Below are positions 8,339 to 16,418 of a DNA stretch of 39,308 nt, one piece after another. Origin of the DNA: JBLIOB01 sp047639575. GTDB lineage: Bacteria; Bacteroidota; Bacteroidia; Flavobacteriales_D; Parvicellaceae. Position numbers and translations under genes: made by a program. The notes under the pieces were generated by a model that was not told where the DNA came from, ran no database searches, and was given only the letters and a program-made list of their open reading frames with translations. Location: contig JBLIOB010000008.1 of assembly GCA_047639575.1 (NCBI GenBank), positions 1 to 39,308 on the forward strand. The letters run 5' to 3'. Numbering within the stretch: the stretch's first letter is position 1; every line of letters begins with the position of its first letter.

Positions 8339-10788
8339 TTTCTCCGTAAAATTCTTTTTATAATCCCTTTTTTAGGCGAATCTTCCTCTTCATAATAATT
8401 ACCATAGCCGTAACCATAGCCATAACCATAACCATAACCATAACCGTAGTTATAGCCATAACCTTTTCGATTTGTGTCGACACCGTTTAATATTGCGGAT
8501 AAGCGGTGGATTTTATTCTCATTAATTAATCTATCCACGTTTTGAACGAAGTTTTTCTTTGAGTAGTTAGCTCTAAAAATATAGATTGGAAAATCCGCCT
8601 TTTGTATAACGCTAATACCATCTGTTACAAGCCCAACAGGTGGGTTGTCAACAATTACAATGTCATATAGACTTTTTAGTTCATCTATAATTTTATCAAA
8701 TGCACCGTTTATTATTAATTCAGATGGGTTCGGGGGAATTGGTCCAGCCGTTATAAAGTGTAACCCTTCTAACTGAGATTTTCTCACGCAATTTTGAACG
8801 GTGTCTTTACCTATTAGCAAAGTACTCATTCCTTCTCCGTTTTCAACACCGAATCCAAGATGGATTTTAGGCTTACGCATGTCCAAATCTATAATTACAA
8901 CTGATTTTCCAGAAAATGCCATTATACCAGCCAAATTCAATGCCACGAACGTCTTTCCTTCACCCGAAATAGTTGAAGTCACGGCAATTAGTTTTGCATT
9001 AGGGTCATTATTAATAAACTGCATATTAGTTCGGATTGACCTAAATGATTCCGAAATCATGGATTTTGGATTTTTATCAATAATTAACTGAGAAACAGGA
9101 ATGTTCTTTTTGTACATAGGAACCATCCCGAGAATAGATATAGATGCATTTGAAACTTTAGAAATCTCATTTAATGAAGTTATTTCATTATGTGTTAAAT
9201 ATCGAATGATCGTAATTATTGCAGATATCAAGATCCCACCTATTACGGCCATGATTAAAGCGAATTTCTTACTCGGACTGCTCTGATATTTGGGAACCGT
9301 AGTCGGTCTTAGGATATTAGTATTAGAAGTTACTCCGACTCGAGTTAGCGCATATTCCGTTTGTTTCTCAAGTAACAAAGTATAGTATTTATCATTAATT
9401 GTGAATATCCGCTCGAGTCTAGCGTATTCCATTTCCTTTTCTGGAAGATTCAAGAATTTAGAATCAAGAATTTTAAGTTTTTCATCTAAAGATTTTTTCC
9501 TGACAATATTTTTAGAGAGTAGAGATTTTATTCCTTCAGAAATTAATCTAGTTTGAAGTTGAATTTGATAATCTAGTTTTTTAATGTCATCATGAGCTTC
9601 CGTTCTTTCCGTGATTAAGTCTTCATATTTAAGTAATTTGAGATGTAACGTAGAAATTAGTTCGTATAGGCTGGCTTCAAATTTAGAGCCGATTAACACG
9701 GGTAATAAATTGTAGACATCCAATTTCCCTGGAGCATTGTTAATGACCTTGGATATCTCTTCCAATATTTGAATGTCTAACTCTAGTTTAAGGACCTCAG
9801 ATTCGATTTCTTCGATTCTATCTAAATAAGCTTCAGTCATTCCTTCAACTTCTTTAATGTCATTCGTGTCTTTGAAATTCTTCAACATTATTTCAGAGTT
9901 TTTCAATTGATGAGAAACATTTAATTTCTGAGAATTGATGAAGTTCACCACTCTATTGGAGCTTTCCGTTCTTTTAATGCTGTCGAATTCATCAAAATTA
10001 TTAATCAATGATTTGATCACTTCTTGTGCCAATAAAGCATTCGAGTGCTTAAATCGTAAATCAATTGTCTTGGCTTGAGCGTTAGCCATTGAAACAACTA
10101 ACATGGAAGTGAAATTTGCAGTTAATGATTCTAAATCCGAAAATTGAAAATAGAATTTGCCGTCTTTTTGAAGAGATTTAAATAGCGAAAGATTGGCAAT
10201 ATTAATTTTGCCCTGAAAGTGATCGCACGAAAATGGTTGATTTAATCGAGTCGTACAATTATATGAGACTTCATCCATTTCGTAATTGATAGAAATAGCA
10301 TCATCACCGGAAAGCTCAACATAAATGTTGCTATTAATGACACTTGAATTCAATAATTGGTAATTTCTAAGGTCGAAAATAGAGCCATTGTATTTCTCGT
10401 GTGTAAGAATATTACCTTCTAAAAAATACCGAACTTTAAGAGGCAGCGTGTGAATAACCTTTTTCATTAGCAAAGGAGATCGAAGTAATTCTACATCTGC
10501 CGTTAAATTTTCGTCATCCTGTAATGGGTTTTGAACATTTAATATTTTCTTAGCATTGTCTTGGGTGGTTCTTTGAATTAAAGCAGTTGCTTCATATATA
10601 GGGGGTGTATATCTAATGTAGAGGTAAGCTAACGCTAAACAAATAGCCATTACTACAATCAACCATACCCAGATTTGTCGGGTAAGATAAATGAAAAGAC
10701 CGATCTCAAACTCGCTGCTGAAATTCGTAATCCTCTCGCGATATCTTTCGAAACTTTCGTTTCGTTTGCTTATTTCTTCTTGAATCAA
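8335..10788 (-). CDS. wzc: Wzc-type polysaccharide co-polymerase with bacterial tyrosine kinase
   Basis: The 817-residue protein controls polymer length and export of extracellular polysaccharide together with Wza. It has a transmembrane helix at ~38-60 (WLIVVMAICLALAYLYIRY), a long periplasmic region with coiled coils at ~280-460, a second helix at ~505-530, and a cytoplasmic BY-kinase. Kinase motifs are TSTISGEGKTFVALN (Walker A), VVIIDLDMRKP (Walker A') and DIVIVDNPPVG (Walker B). The C-terminus is a Gly-Tyr repeat with 12 tyrosines, the expected autophosphorylation cluster, then a basic end (KRILRRK). The start is TTG at 10788; wza's stop lies in the same frame two codons upstream, and no in-frame ATG follows until the first helix. 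It lies between wza and rfbC. Confidence 0.94.
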   Translation of the reverse strand: MIQEEISKRNESFERYRERITNFSSEFEIGLFIYLTRQIWVWLIVVMAICLALAYLYIRYTPPIYEATALIQRTTQDNAKKILNVQNPLQDDENLTADVELLRSPLLMKKVIHTLPLKVRYFLEGNILTHEKYNGSIFDLRNYQLLNSSVINSNIYVELSGDDAISINYEMDEVSYNCTTRLNQPFSCDHFQGKINIANLSLFKSLQKDGKFYFQFSDLESLTANFTSMLVVSMANAQAKTIDLRFKHSNALLAQEVIKSLINNFDEFDSIKRTESSNRVVNFINSQKLNVSHQLKNSEIMLKNFKDTNDIKEVEGMTEAYLDRIEEIESEVLKLELDIQILEEISKVINNAPGKLDVYNLLPVLIGSKFEASLYELISTLHLKLLKYEDLITERTEAHDDIKKLDYQIQLQTRLISEGIKSLLSKNIVRKKSLDEKLKILDSKFLNLPEKEMEYARLERIFTINDKYYTLLLEKQTEYALTRVGVTSNTNILRPTTVPKYQSSPSKKFALIMAVIGGILISAIITIIRYLTHNEITSLNEISKVSNASISILGMVPMYKKNIPVSQLIIDKNPKSMISESFRSIRTNMQFINNDPNAKLIAVTSTISGEGKTFVALNLAGIMAFSGKSVVIIDLDMRKPKIHLGFGVENGEGMSTLLIGKDTVQNCVRKSQLEGLHFITAGPIPPNPSELIINGAFDKIIDELKSLYDIVIVDNPPVGLVTDGISVIQKADFPIYIFRANYSKKNFVQNVDRLINENKIHRLSAILNGVDTNRKGYGYNYGYGYGYGYGYGYGYGNYYEEEDSPKKGIIKRILRRK
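8401..8463 (-). repeat. Hexanucleotide tandem repeat encoding the Gly-Tyr tail of Wzc
   Basis: The stretch encodes residues 776-796 of Wzc, alternating Gly and Tyr with one Asn. On the minus strand the DNA is built from GGTTAT and near copies (GGCTAT, GGTTAC). The purest run of identical units is around 8415-8445. Gain or loss of a unit would keep the frame and change the number of tyrosines. Confidence 0.85.
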
Positions 10789-10791
10789 AAG

Positions 10792-11583
10792 TTATCGCAG
10801 ATTATTTATCGTTAAGTAAATAAGAAATGCGCTAGAAATTAAAGAAACGATTGGTGCAATTTCTTTGACAAGTCCTTTTGAAATTTCAGGTACTGGTTCG
10901 ACATAAATAATATCATTTGCTTGCATAATCATATTGACATATTGTAATCCGGAGCCAATTGTTGATAGGTCCACTAAGTAGACCTCTTTTTTTCCAGCAA
11001 CTTGCCTTATTATTTTAATCCGTTTGGCTTTCCCTCTATCTGGAATGCCATTAACCGATGCTAAGGTCTCGAGAAGGGAAGTGTTGTTGTTTTCTAGATT
11101 GACAACTTTTGCTGTAGCCCCATTTCCAGGAAAAACAATTACTCTTTTGTTTTTTATTTGAATTTGAACATACGGATCAACGTAGAATTTTGAATAGACT
11201 TTCTCTAATTCCTTTTCAGCCTGCAGAATAGTTTTGCCAGCCAGTTTAATGTCACCAAGCATTGGTAGTCTCACGACACTGTCATATCTCACTAAATAGG
11301 AAATGAATGACCCTCCTATTCCTTGTCTCGCAGCATTACCGCCTTCGTTTGAGATGGATGTACCTGCGGCAAGATCGATTACCTTAAATCCATGATTCGC
11401 GAAAAGTCTAAAGGAAACAATATCATTTGGCGCAATTTTATATTCGGTTACTGGATTCATAGGTATTGAATCAAATAAGTATCCTTTAGGCGTTTTAAGC
11501 ATCAGGTTGCTATTTATCCCACAACTAGAAAACAGTAATGCGAATCCAAATCCTAACAACAATAATTTAATATATCTATTCAT
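10792..11583 (-). CDS. wza: Wza-type outer-membrane polysaccharide export lipoprotein
   Basis: I start this at the ATG at 11583 (263 residues), because it gives a clean lipoprotein signal (MNRYIKLLLLGFGFALLFSSC); a more upstream start would lie inside the glycosyltransferase gene. Cysteine follows LFSS, a plausible lipobox. Then come the Poly_export domain (YKIAPNDIVSFRLFAN; VVRLPMLGDIKLAGKTILQAEKELEKVYSKFYVDPYVQI contains its core) and a SLBB domain (~150-230, with VNGIPDRGKAKRIKIIR). A C-terminal hydrophobic helix (IVSLISSAFLIYLTINN) is typical of the Bacteroidota form, where it may span the outer membrane. It exports polymer with Wzc. The stop codon is three bases from the wzc TTG start and in the same frame. 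Confidence 0.92.
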   Translation of the reverse strand: MNRYIKLLLLGFGFALLFSSCGINSNLMLKTPKGYLFDSIPMNPVTEYKIAPNDIVSFRLFANHGFKVIDLAAGTSISNEGGNAARQGIGGSFISYLVRYDSVVRLPMLGDIKLAGKTILQAEKELEKVYSKFYVDPYVQIQIKNKRVIVFPGNGATAKVVNLENNNTSLLETLASVNGIPDRGKAKRIKIIRQVAGKKEVYLVDLSTIGSGLQYVNMIMQANDIIYVEPVPEISKGLVKEIAPIVSLISSAFLIYLTINNLR

Positions 11584-11608
11584 TTTAAAAGTACTTTGAA
11601 ATACAAAG

Positions 11609-12820
11609 TTAATCATATTTCTTGTTTTTTTCAAATTCATTTAACAACTCCGTGTATACTTTAGTCATTTCAAGGCAAAACCTGTCGTAATGAAATTTCG
11701 CCAAAGCATAGTCGTGGCCAACCGATCCCATTTTATACCTTAACTCTTTATTCTCAACGAGCTCTTTCAATTTATTTGAAATACCTAGAGAATCTCCAAG
11801 CTGACAAAGAAAACCAGATTTGTCATCAATAATAATATCTCTCACTCCGCCAACGTCAGTAGATACGACTGGTAAATTGCTCGCTTGTGCTTCAATTAAA
11901 CTAACTGGAGTGCCTTCATTTAAGGAGGTTAAAGCCATGATGTCAAGTCCAGCATTAGCCTCGCTAATATCTTTAATCCATGAAGTAAATATAATGTCAG
12001 ATTCAGGTGATTTGGAATTTTCTCTGGAAACAGTTAATCCAATATGTGTTGCATATGTTAGTACATCTTCAGATACATCTCCATCTCCAATAATTACTCC
12101 ACGCACTTTTTCCTTTGTACTATTTTTCAATAATAAAAAGGAATCCAGGAAAAGAGAGTGGTTTTTAATTGGAACAACTCTACCTACAATGCCAATTGCA
12201 ATTGTTGCATCATCAATCATCCAACGTTTTCGAAACTGATTTCTTTTTTCATTTTTATTTTGAGAAAACCGAACTAAATCAAAACCCAACGGGATTATTC
12301 GAGATTTCCTAATGTCACAAATCTTGTGAATTTTGCATATTTCATGTTGTTGTTTTTTGCTTAATGTTATTATAGCTGATGATTTTTTGGCTAAATATCT
12401 TTCAACCGACTTGTAAACCCATGTTTTGATTTTTCCAAAATACGAATGGAATACATGGCCATGAAACGTATGTATAATTACGGGTACATCCATTCTATAC
12501 GCAGCTAGCCTTCCAATTGCTCCAGCTTTGGCGGCATGTGTGTGTACAATATCAGGTTTGAATTCCGCTATAATGTCTTTGATTTCTTTATAGGCAATAC
12601 GATCTTGCTTGAAGTTAATTTCTCGTTTCATGGACCGAACGAGTGTGTACGAAACGCCAAGTTCATTAAGAATAAACTCACTACTTTCCTCGAAATCGTC
12701 TTTTACTCCACCTATCAGTTTAATTTCAAAGCGGTCTTCAAGGTGCTTTGTTAAGTAAGCAGCAGAATATGTTGGTCCACCTAGGTTGAAACGATTTACT
12801 ATACGGAGTATTTTGGGCAA
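11609..12820 (-). CDS. GT4-family (GT-B) glycosyltransferase
   Basis: The 403-residue protein begins at TTG 12820 (PKILRIVNRFNLGGPTYSA follows the initiator), with an in-frame stop just upstream and no ATG for the next 60 codons. The N-terminal Rossmann half has the glycine-rich NLGGPT loop. The C-terminal half has IGIVGRVVPIKNH and the retaining GT4 motif EGTPVSLIEAQASNLPVVST (two glutamates eight apart), which binds the nucleotide sugar. It has no membrane helix and is probably peripheral on the cytoplasmic face, adding a sugar to the lipid-linked repeat unit begun by the WecA-like enzyme. Donor and acceptor cannot be deduced. It is followed by wza after 25 bases. Confidence 0.9.
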   Translation of the reverse strand: MPKILRIVNRFNLGGPTYSAAYLTKHLEDRFEIKLIGGVKDDFEESSEFILNELGVSYTLVRSMKREINFKQDRIAYKEIKDIIAEFKPDIVHTHAAKAGAIGRLAAYRMDVPVIIHTFHGHVFHSYFGKIKTWVYKSVERYLAKKSSAIITLSKKQQHEICKIHKICDIRKSRIIPLGFDLVRFSQNKNEKRNQFRKRWMIDDATIAIGIVGRVVPIKNHSLFLDSFLLLKNSTKEKVRGVIIGDGDVSEDVLTYATHIGLTVSRENSKSPESDIIFTSWIKDISEANAGLDIMALTSLNEGTPVSLIEAQASNLPVVSTDVGGVRDIIIDDKSGFLCQLGDSLGISNKLKELVENKELRYKMGSVGHDYALAKFHYDRFCLEMTKVYTELLNEFEKNKKYD

Positions 12821-12884
12821 TTGGGCTAATTAAAGTTTAAAGCTATAAATTACTCTGAGCTAATTTCTGAGTATTAATTAATTG

Positions 12885-12905
12885 TTTCAACATTATCTGT
12901 TGAAA
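12885..12905 (-). terminator. Small hairpin across the asnB stop codon
   Basis: TTTCAACA (12885-12892) and TGTTGAAA (12898-12905) form a perfect 8-bp stem with a five-base loop holding the TAA stop. The minus strand continues CAATTAATTAATAC, which is AT-rich but not a true T-tract. It might be a partial terminator that lowers readthrough into the glycosyltransferase gene. Confidence 0.35.
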
Positions 12906-14743
12906 TGTTCGAAATACCAAATTTGAAATTGAAGAATTGCCCATATCGTATCTCTGTTAGCTTTAATACCTTGTTGAAACAATTTGGATACTTCATCGAA
13001 ATTAAATAGACCTTGATCAACAAGTAAATCCTTATTTAAAAGTAGCTTTTTAAGCTTGTTTTTCAACGGACCTTCAAACCAAGTAGTCAATGGAACTTCG
13101 AATCCATGTTTTTTTCTTGCAAAGATTTCTTCTGGAAGCTCTTGTTTAAATGCGCTTTTTAAAAGTAGTTTTCTCCCGTTACTGTTGATCTTATATTCTT
13201 CAGGTAAAGAAAACACGTAGTCAACTAGCTGATGATCGAGAAACGGAGTTCTCACTTCAAGGCTATTTAACATGCTCATGGAATCCACTTTTTTCAACAT
13301 ATCATTTTGCAAGACTAAATTGCATTCGGCTTTTAAAATATCGTTGAAATTATTGAGGTCAGGAATAAATACGTTTTGAGGGATTTCTTTAAAATCTAGC
13401 AGTAAGTTTCGAACAACTTCTCGTTGCGTAAATTTAGCCCACAGTGCATATCGATCTGTTAGGTTTAACTTCAATCCAGCGTCAAATTTCTTCGCTTTGC
13501 GAGCTACATTTCCCAGCCCTGATTCTCGGCTCGATGGCAAGTTTTTCAAAATTGGAACTGCGGCTTTCAAAATAGACGTTTTAATTCCTGGATTCATGCT
13601 ACGATATAATCCCTCATGCTTATTGTATCCGGAGAAAATTTCATCCGCCCCATCTCCTGAAAGGGCAACTGTAACGTGATTTCTGGTGAACTTTGAAAGG
13701 GCATTTACGGCAATTGAAGATGAGTCTGAAAATGGCTCATCCAAGTTCTGTTCAGCAACTTCTTGTGTTTCGAGTAAATCATCATTCGATATTTCAATTT
13801 CATGATGTTTGCTGCCTATGTGCTTTGCAACTTTTCTTGCATGTATTGATTCATCAAAAGTAGGTTCGTCTTTAAATCCAATAGAAAAAGTTTCTATCGG
13901 TTTGATTTTATTTGCACAATATGCAATTATAGACGAGTCAACACCTCCGCTTAAAAATGAGCCAACAGGTACATCTGATAAAAGCCTTTTTTCTACGGAT
14001 TGCATGACCATCCGATTCACTTGGAGAGAGGCATCCGCAAAACTAACATCCGACTTAATTGGTTCCGTGGATATTTGATAATAAGGAGTTTTAGTAACGT
14101 TTCGTTCGTTATCAATTTCAATACAGTGCCCAGGTTCTAGTTTAGAAATCCCTTTATAGATTGTTCTAGGTGTAGGGATATACGAGTACTGTAAGTACGT
14201 GCCCAGTGCCTCAGAATCAATTTCTTTGCGGACTTTGTACTCTAGTATTGATTTAATTTCTGATCCAAAGGCAAAAAAGTCATCTTGTTCACTGTATATC
14301 AAGGGTTTTATTCCGTATCGATCTCGAGCAAGAAAAAATGAATCGTCTTTTTTACTATAGATGCAGAAGGCAAAAAAACCATTTAACTCATTCAATATTT
14401 TTGGTCCAACTGACGCAAATGATTCCAATAAAGTTTCTGTATCAGATTTTGTTTTAAATTGAAAATCAGAATTAAAGTGTTGTTTTCTTAACTCGTTGTG
14501 GTTGTATATCTCTCCATTAAAAATAATTATAAAATTTCCATCAGCAGAAGTCATCGGTTGATTTGCTTTTCCTGTCGGATCTATAATACTCAACCTTCTA
14601 TGGCCAAAAGACCATCCGCTACCAACATGAAAACCTTCGTTGTCGGGCCCACGGTGTGAAAGTACGGAACAGGCGGAACGCGTTTGACTTAGTTTTAAAT
14701 CAGATAAATTTGGTTTGCCAATAATTCCAGTGATTCCGCACAT
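12893..14743 (-). CDS. asnB: Glutamine-hydrolysing asparagine synthase (AsnB family)
   Basis: The 616-residue enzyme has Cys2 as the glutaminase nucleophile (MCGITGIIG), the class II amidotransferase domain to ~210 (RGPDNEGFH, FNGEIYNHNELR), and a synthetase domain with the PP-loop SFLSGGVDSSI near 260, LDEPFSDSS and ALSGDGADEIFSGYN. It makes asparagine from aspartate, glutamine and ATP, or amidates another carboxylate. AsnB-like genes at the head of polysaccharide clusters are common and may amidate uronic acids; that role is inferred from position. It heads the minus-strand run to uvrA with a candidate promoter just upstream, and faces dacB divergently. Confidence 0.95.
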   Translation of the reverse strand: MCGITGIIGKPNLSDLKLSQTRSACSVLSHRGPDNEGFHVGSGWSFGHRRLSIIDPTGKANQPMTSADGNFIIIFNGEIYNHNELRKQHFNSDFQFKTKSDTETLLESFASVGPKILNELNGFFAFCIYSKKDDSFFLARDRYGIKPLIYSEQDDFFAFGSEIKSILEYKVRKEIDSEALGTYLQYSYIPTPRTIYKGISKLEPGHCIEIDNERNVTKTPYYQISTEPIKSDVSFADASLQVNRMVMQSVEKRLLSDVPVGSFLSGGVDSSIIAYCANKIKPIETFSIGFKDEPTFDESIHARKVAKHIGSKHHEIEISNDDLLETQEVAEQNLDEPFSDSSSIAVNALSKFTRNHVTVALSGDGADEIFSGYNKHEGLYRSMNPGIKTSILKAAVPILKNLPSSRESGLGNVARKAKKFDAGLKLNLTDRYALWAKFTQREVVRNLLLDFKEIPQNVFIPDLNNFNDILKAECNLVLQNDMLKKVDSMSMLNSLEVRTPFLDHQLVDYVFSLPEEYKINSNGRKLLLKSAFKQELPEEIFARKKHGFEVPLTTWFEGPLKNKLKKLLLNKDLLVDQGLFNFDEVSKLFQQGIKANRDTIWAILQFQIWYFEHFNR

Positions 14744-14759
14744 TGGATTGAAATTTGCT

Positions 14760-14794
14760 TAAAGATAGAAGTAACACCTAAACTCGTGACAAAA
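14760..14794 (-). promoter_or_regulatory. Candidate promoter of asnB and the polysaccharide block
   Basis: On the minus strand TTTTG (14794-14790) is followed after 22 bases by TATCTTTA (14767-14760), a 7-of-8 match to TAnnTTTG. The ATG of asnB is at 14743, so the leader would be only about ten bases long. The spacer is at the long end of what the sigma factor of this group accepts. Confidence 0.35.
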
Positions 14795-14813
14795 TATTAT
14801 TAGATTTAACTAC

Positions 14814-16289
14814 ATGAGATATATTCTATCATTCATTTTAAGCTTATCGGTAATTTGTTGGGGACAGTCAAAGCCCGTTTACAATAATATTATTCAGAAA
14901 ACTGCAGAAGCAATGATGAATGAAACAGCGTTAAAACATGCATCATTAAGCTACTACGTTTATGATTTAGATTCAAATAAAGCCATAGCAAACTATGATG
15001 CTGAGAAATCATTAGTGCCAGCGTCAACTCAGAAATTACTGACAACCGCTACTGCACTTCAGTTGTTAGGTTCTTATTATAAGTTTAAAACATATTTAGA
15101 ATATGACGGGGTCATCGATACTTTAACACGAACTTTAAAAGGAAATATTTATATCAAGGGTGGGGGAGACCCAACATTGGGATCAAAGTACTTTTCAAAA
15201 ACTAAAAATGTGTTTAAGCAAGAATGGTATGATGCTATTAAAGAATTAGGAGTTGACAAAATTGAAGGTTCGATAATTGGGGATGCGACTTGGTTTACAG
15301 ATGATATGGTTCCAACAACTTGGATCTGGGGTGACATCGCAAATTATTTTGCGGCTGGACCCAATGGACTAACTGTTTATGATAATACATATCACATCGA
15401 TTTTAGTTCTGGCCCAAATGCAGGGGACTCTACAACTGTTGAGTGCGTGATTCCTTATATTCCAGAAATGACCATTGAAAATAGGGTGAAAGCGGCTAAA
15501 ATTAAAAATGATCAAGCCTATATTTTCGGAGCGCCTTATGATACTTATAAAATTGCTCAAGGAAGAATCCCAATGGCAAAAGAGTCGTTTCAGGTTAAAG
15601 GGTCAATTGCAGATCCTGCTTTTCTTGTTGCTTGGGAATTAAATTGGATGTTACGCGACTCTGGAATTGTGATAAGTAATAATCCGTCTACGATAAGAAG
15701 GTTGAAGCAAATTGGTCCTCTATCAGAAGCGAAGCGAACGACTTTCCACACTCATAAATCTCCATCATTATCACGGATTATTTATTGGACGAATTTAGTA
15801 AGTGTCAATTTATATGCGGAGCATTTACTTCGAGCAGTTGCGAAAAAGAAATATCATGACGGAAGTAATTTTAGCGGGACGATTGGTGTTCAAAAATACT
15901 GGAAATCTAAAGGTGTAAATATATCTGGTTTGTATGTTAATGATGGTAGCGGCTTGTCAAGGCATAATGCTATATCTGCTCAGCATATGGTTGGTGTATT
16001 GAAGGTTATGAATACAAGTAAATATGCAAAAACTTTTAAAAGTTCATTACCTGTAGCGGGAAAAACTGGTACACTAAAAAGTATGTGCAAGGGAACTTCT
16101 GCTCAAGGGAATTTAAAGGCCAAGAGTGGTACAATGACTAGAATAAAAAGTTATGCTGGTTATGTCACCACCAAGAGTGGGAGACATTTGGCTTTTGCAA
16201 TGATTATTAATAATCACACTTGCTCTCACAGCGTTCTGAAGAAAAAGCTAGAAAAGATGATGGTGTCTATGTCAAGTTACACCAAGTAA
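14814..16289 (+). CDS. dacB: PBP4-type D-alanyl-D-alanine carboxypeptidase/endopeptidase
   Basis: The 491-residue protein has a signal peptide (MRYILSFILSLSVICWGQ) and the serine peptidase S13 motifs: Ser71-xx-Lys74 in VPASTQKLL, Ser330-x-Asn332 in LVSVNLYAE, and Lys437-Ser-Gly in KAKSGTMTRIKSYAGYV. The large insertion between the first two motifs (residues ~90-310) is typical of PBP4. It trims D-Ala from stem peptides or cuts cross-links in the periplasm. The start at 14814 has no clear Shine-Dalgarno sequence; TAGATTTA lies only five bases upstream. It is divergent from asnB and followed 129 bases later by a lipoprotein gene with no obvious terminator between. Confidence 0.94.
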   Translation: MRYILSFILSLSVICWGQSKPVYNNIIQKTAEAMMNETALKHASLSYYVYDLDSNKAIANYDAEKSLVPASTQKLLTTATALQLLGSYYKFKTYLEYDGVIDTLTRTLKGNIYIKGGGDPTLGSKYFSKTKNVFKQEWYDAIKELGVDKIEGSIIGDATWFTDDMVPTTWIWGDIANYFAAGPNGLTVYDNTYHIDFSSGPNAGDSTTVECVIPYIPEMTIENRVKAAKIKNDQAYIFGAPYDTYKIAQGRIPMAKESFQVKGSIADPAFLVAWELNWMLRDSGIVISNNPSTIRRLKQIGPLSEAKRTTFHTHKSPSLSRIIYWTNLVSVNLYAEHLLRAVAKKKYHDGSNFSGTIGVQKYWKSKGVNISGLYVNDGSGLSRHNAISAQHMVGVLKVMNTSKYAKTFKSSLPVAGKTGTLKSMCKGTSAQGNLKAKSGTMTRIKSYAGYVTTKSGRHLAFAMIINNHTCSHSVLKKKLEKMMVSMSSYTK

Positions 16290-16418
16290 AGTCTACCTCG
16301 TTCGGGTAAGTTAAATACCTTTTATAAGTACCGTTGGTTTAAAACGAGTTAATTAATGCACCACTTTCGATAATTTCGCCTCTTTTTTAGTAAGTTAAGG
16401 CGGATTAAAGCCATTATT

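Noticed and set aside
11583..11640. A longer Wza starting at 11640 (282 residues).
   Set aside because: It would lie within the glycosyltransferase gene and hide the lipoprotein signal and lipobox.
7793..12820. The idea that the cluster is a complete capsule locus.
   Set aside because: No Wzx flippase, Wzy polymerase or full dTDP-rhamnose gene set is present, so only the initiation, one transferase, and export functions can be claimed.
16371..16378. TAATTTCG upstream of the lipoprotein gene, also seen on the minus strand upstream of the Fur gene, resembling TAnnTTTG.
   Set aside because: One mismatch in the conserved TTTG and no TTTG at -33 in either case. Too weak to call a promoter.
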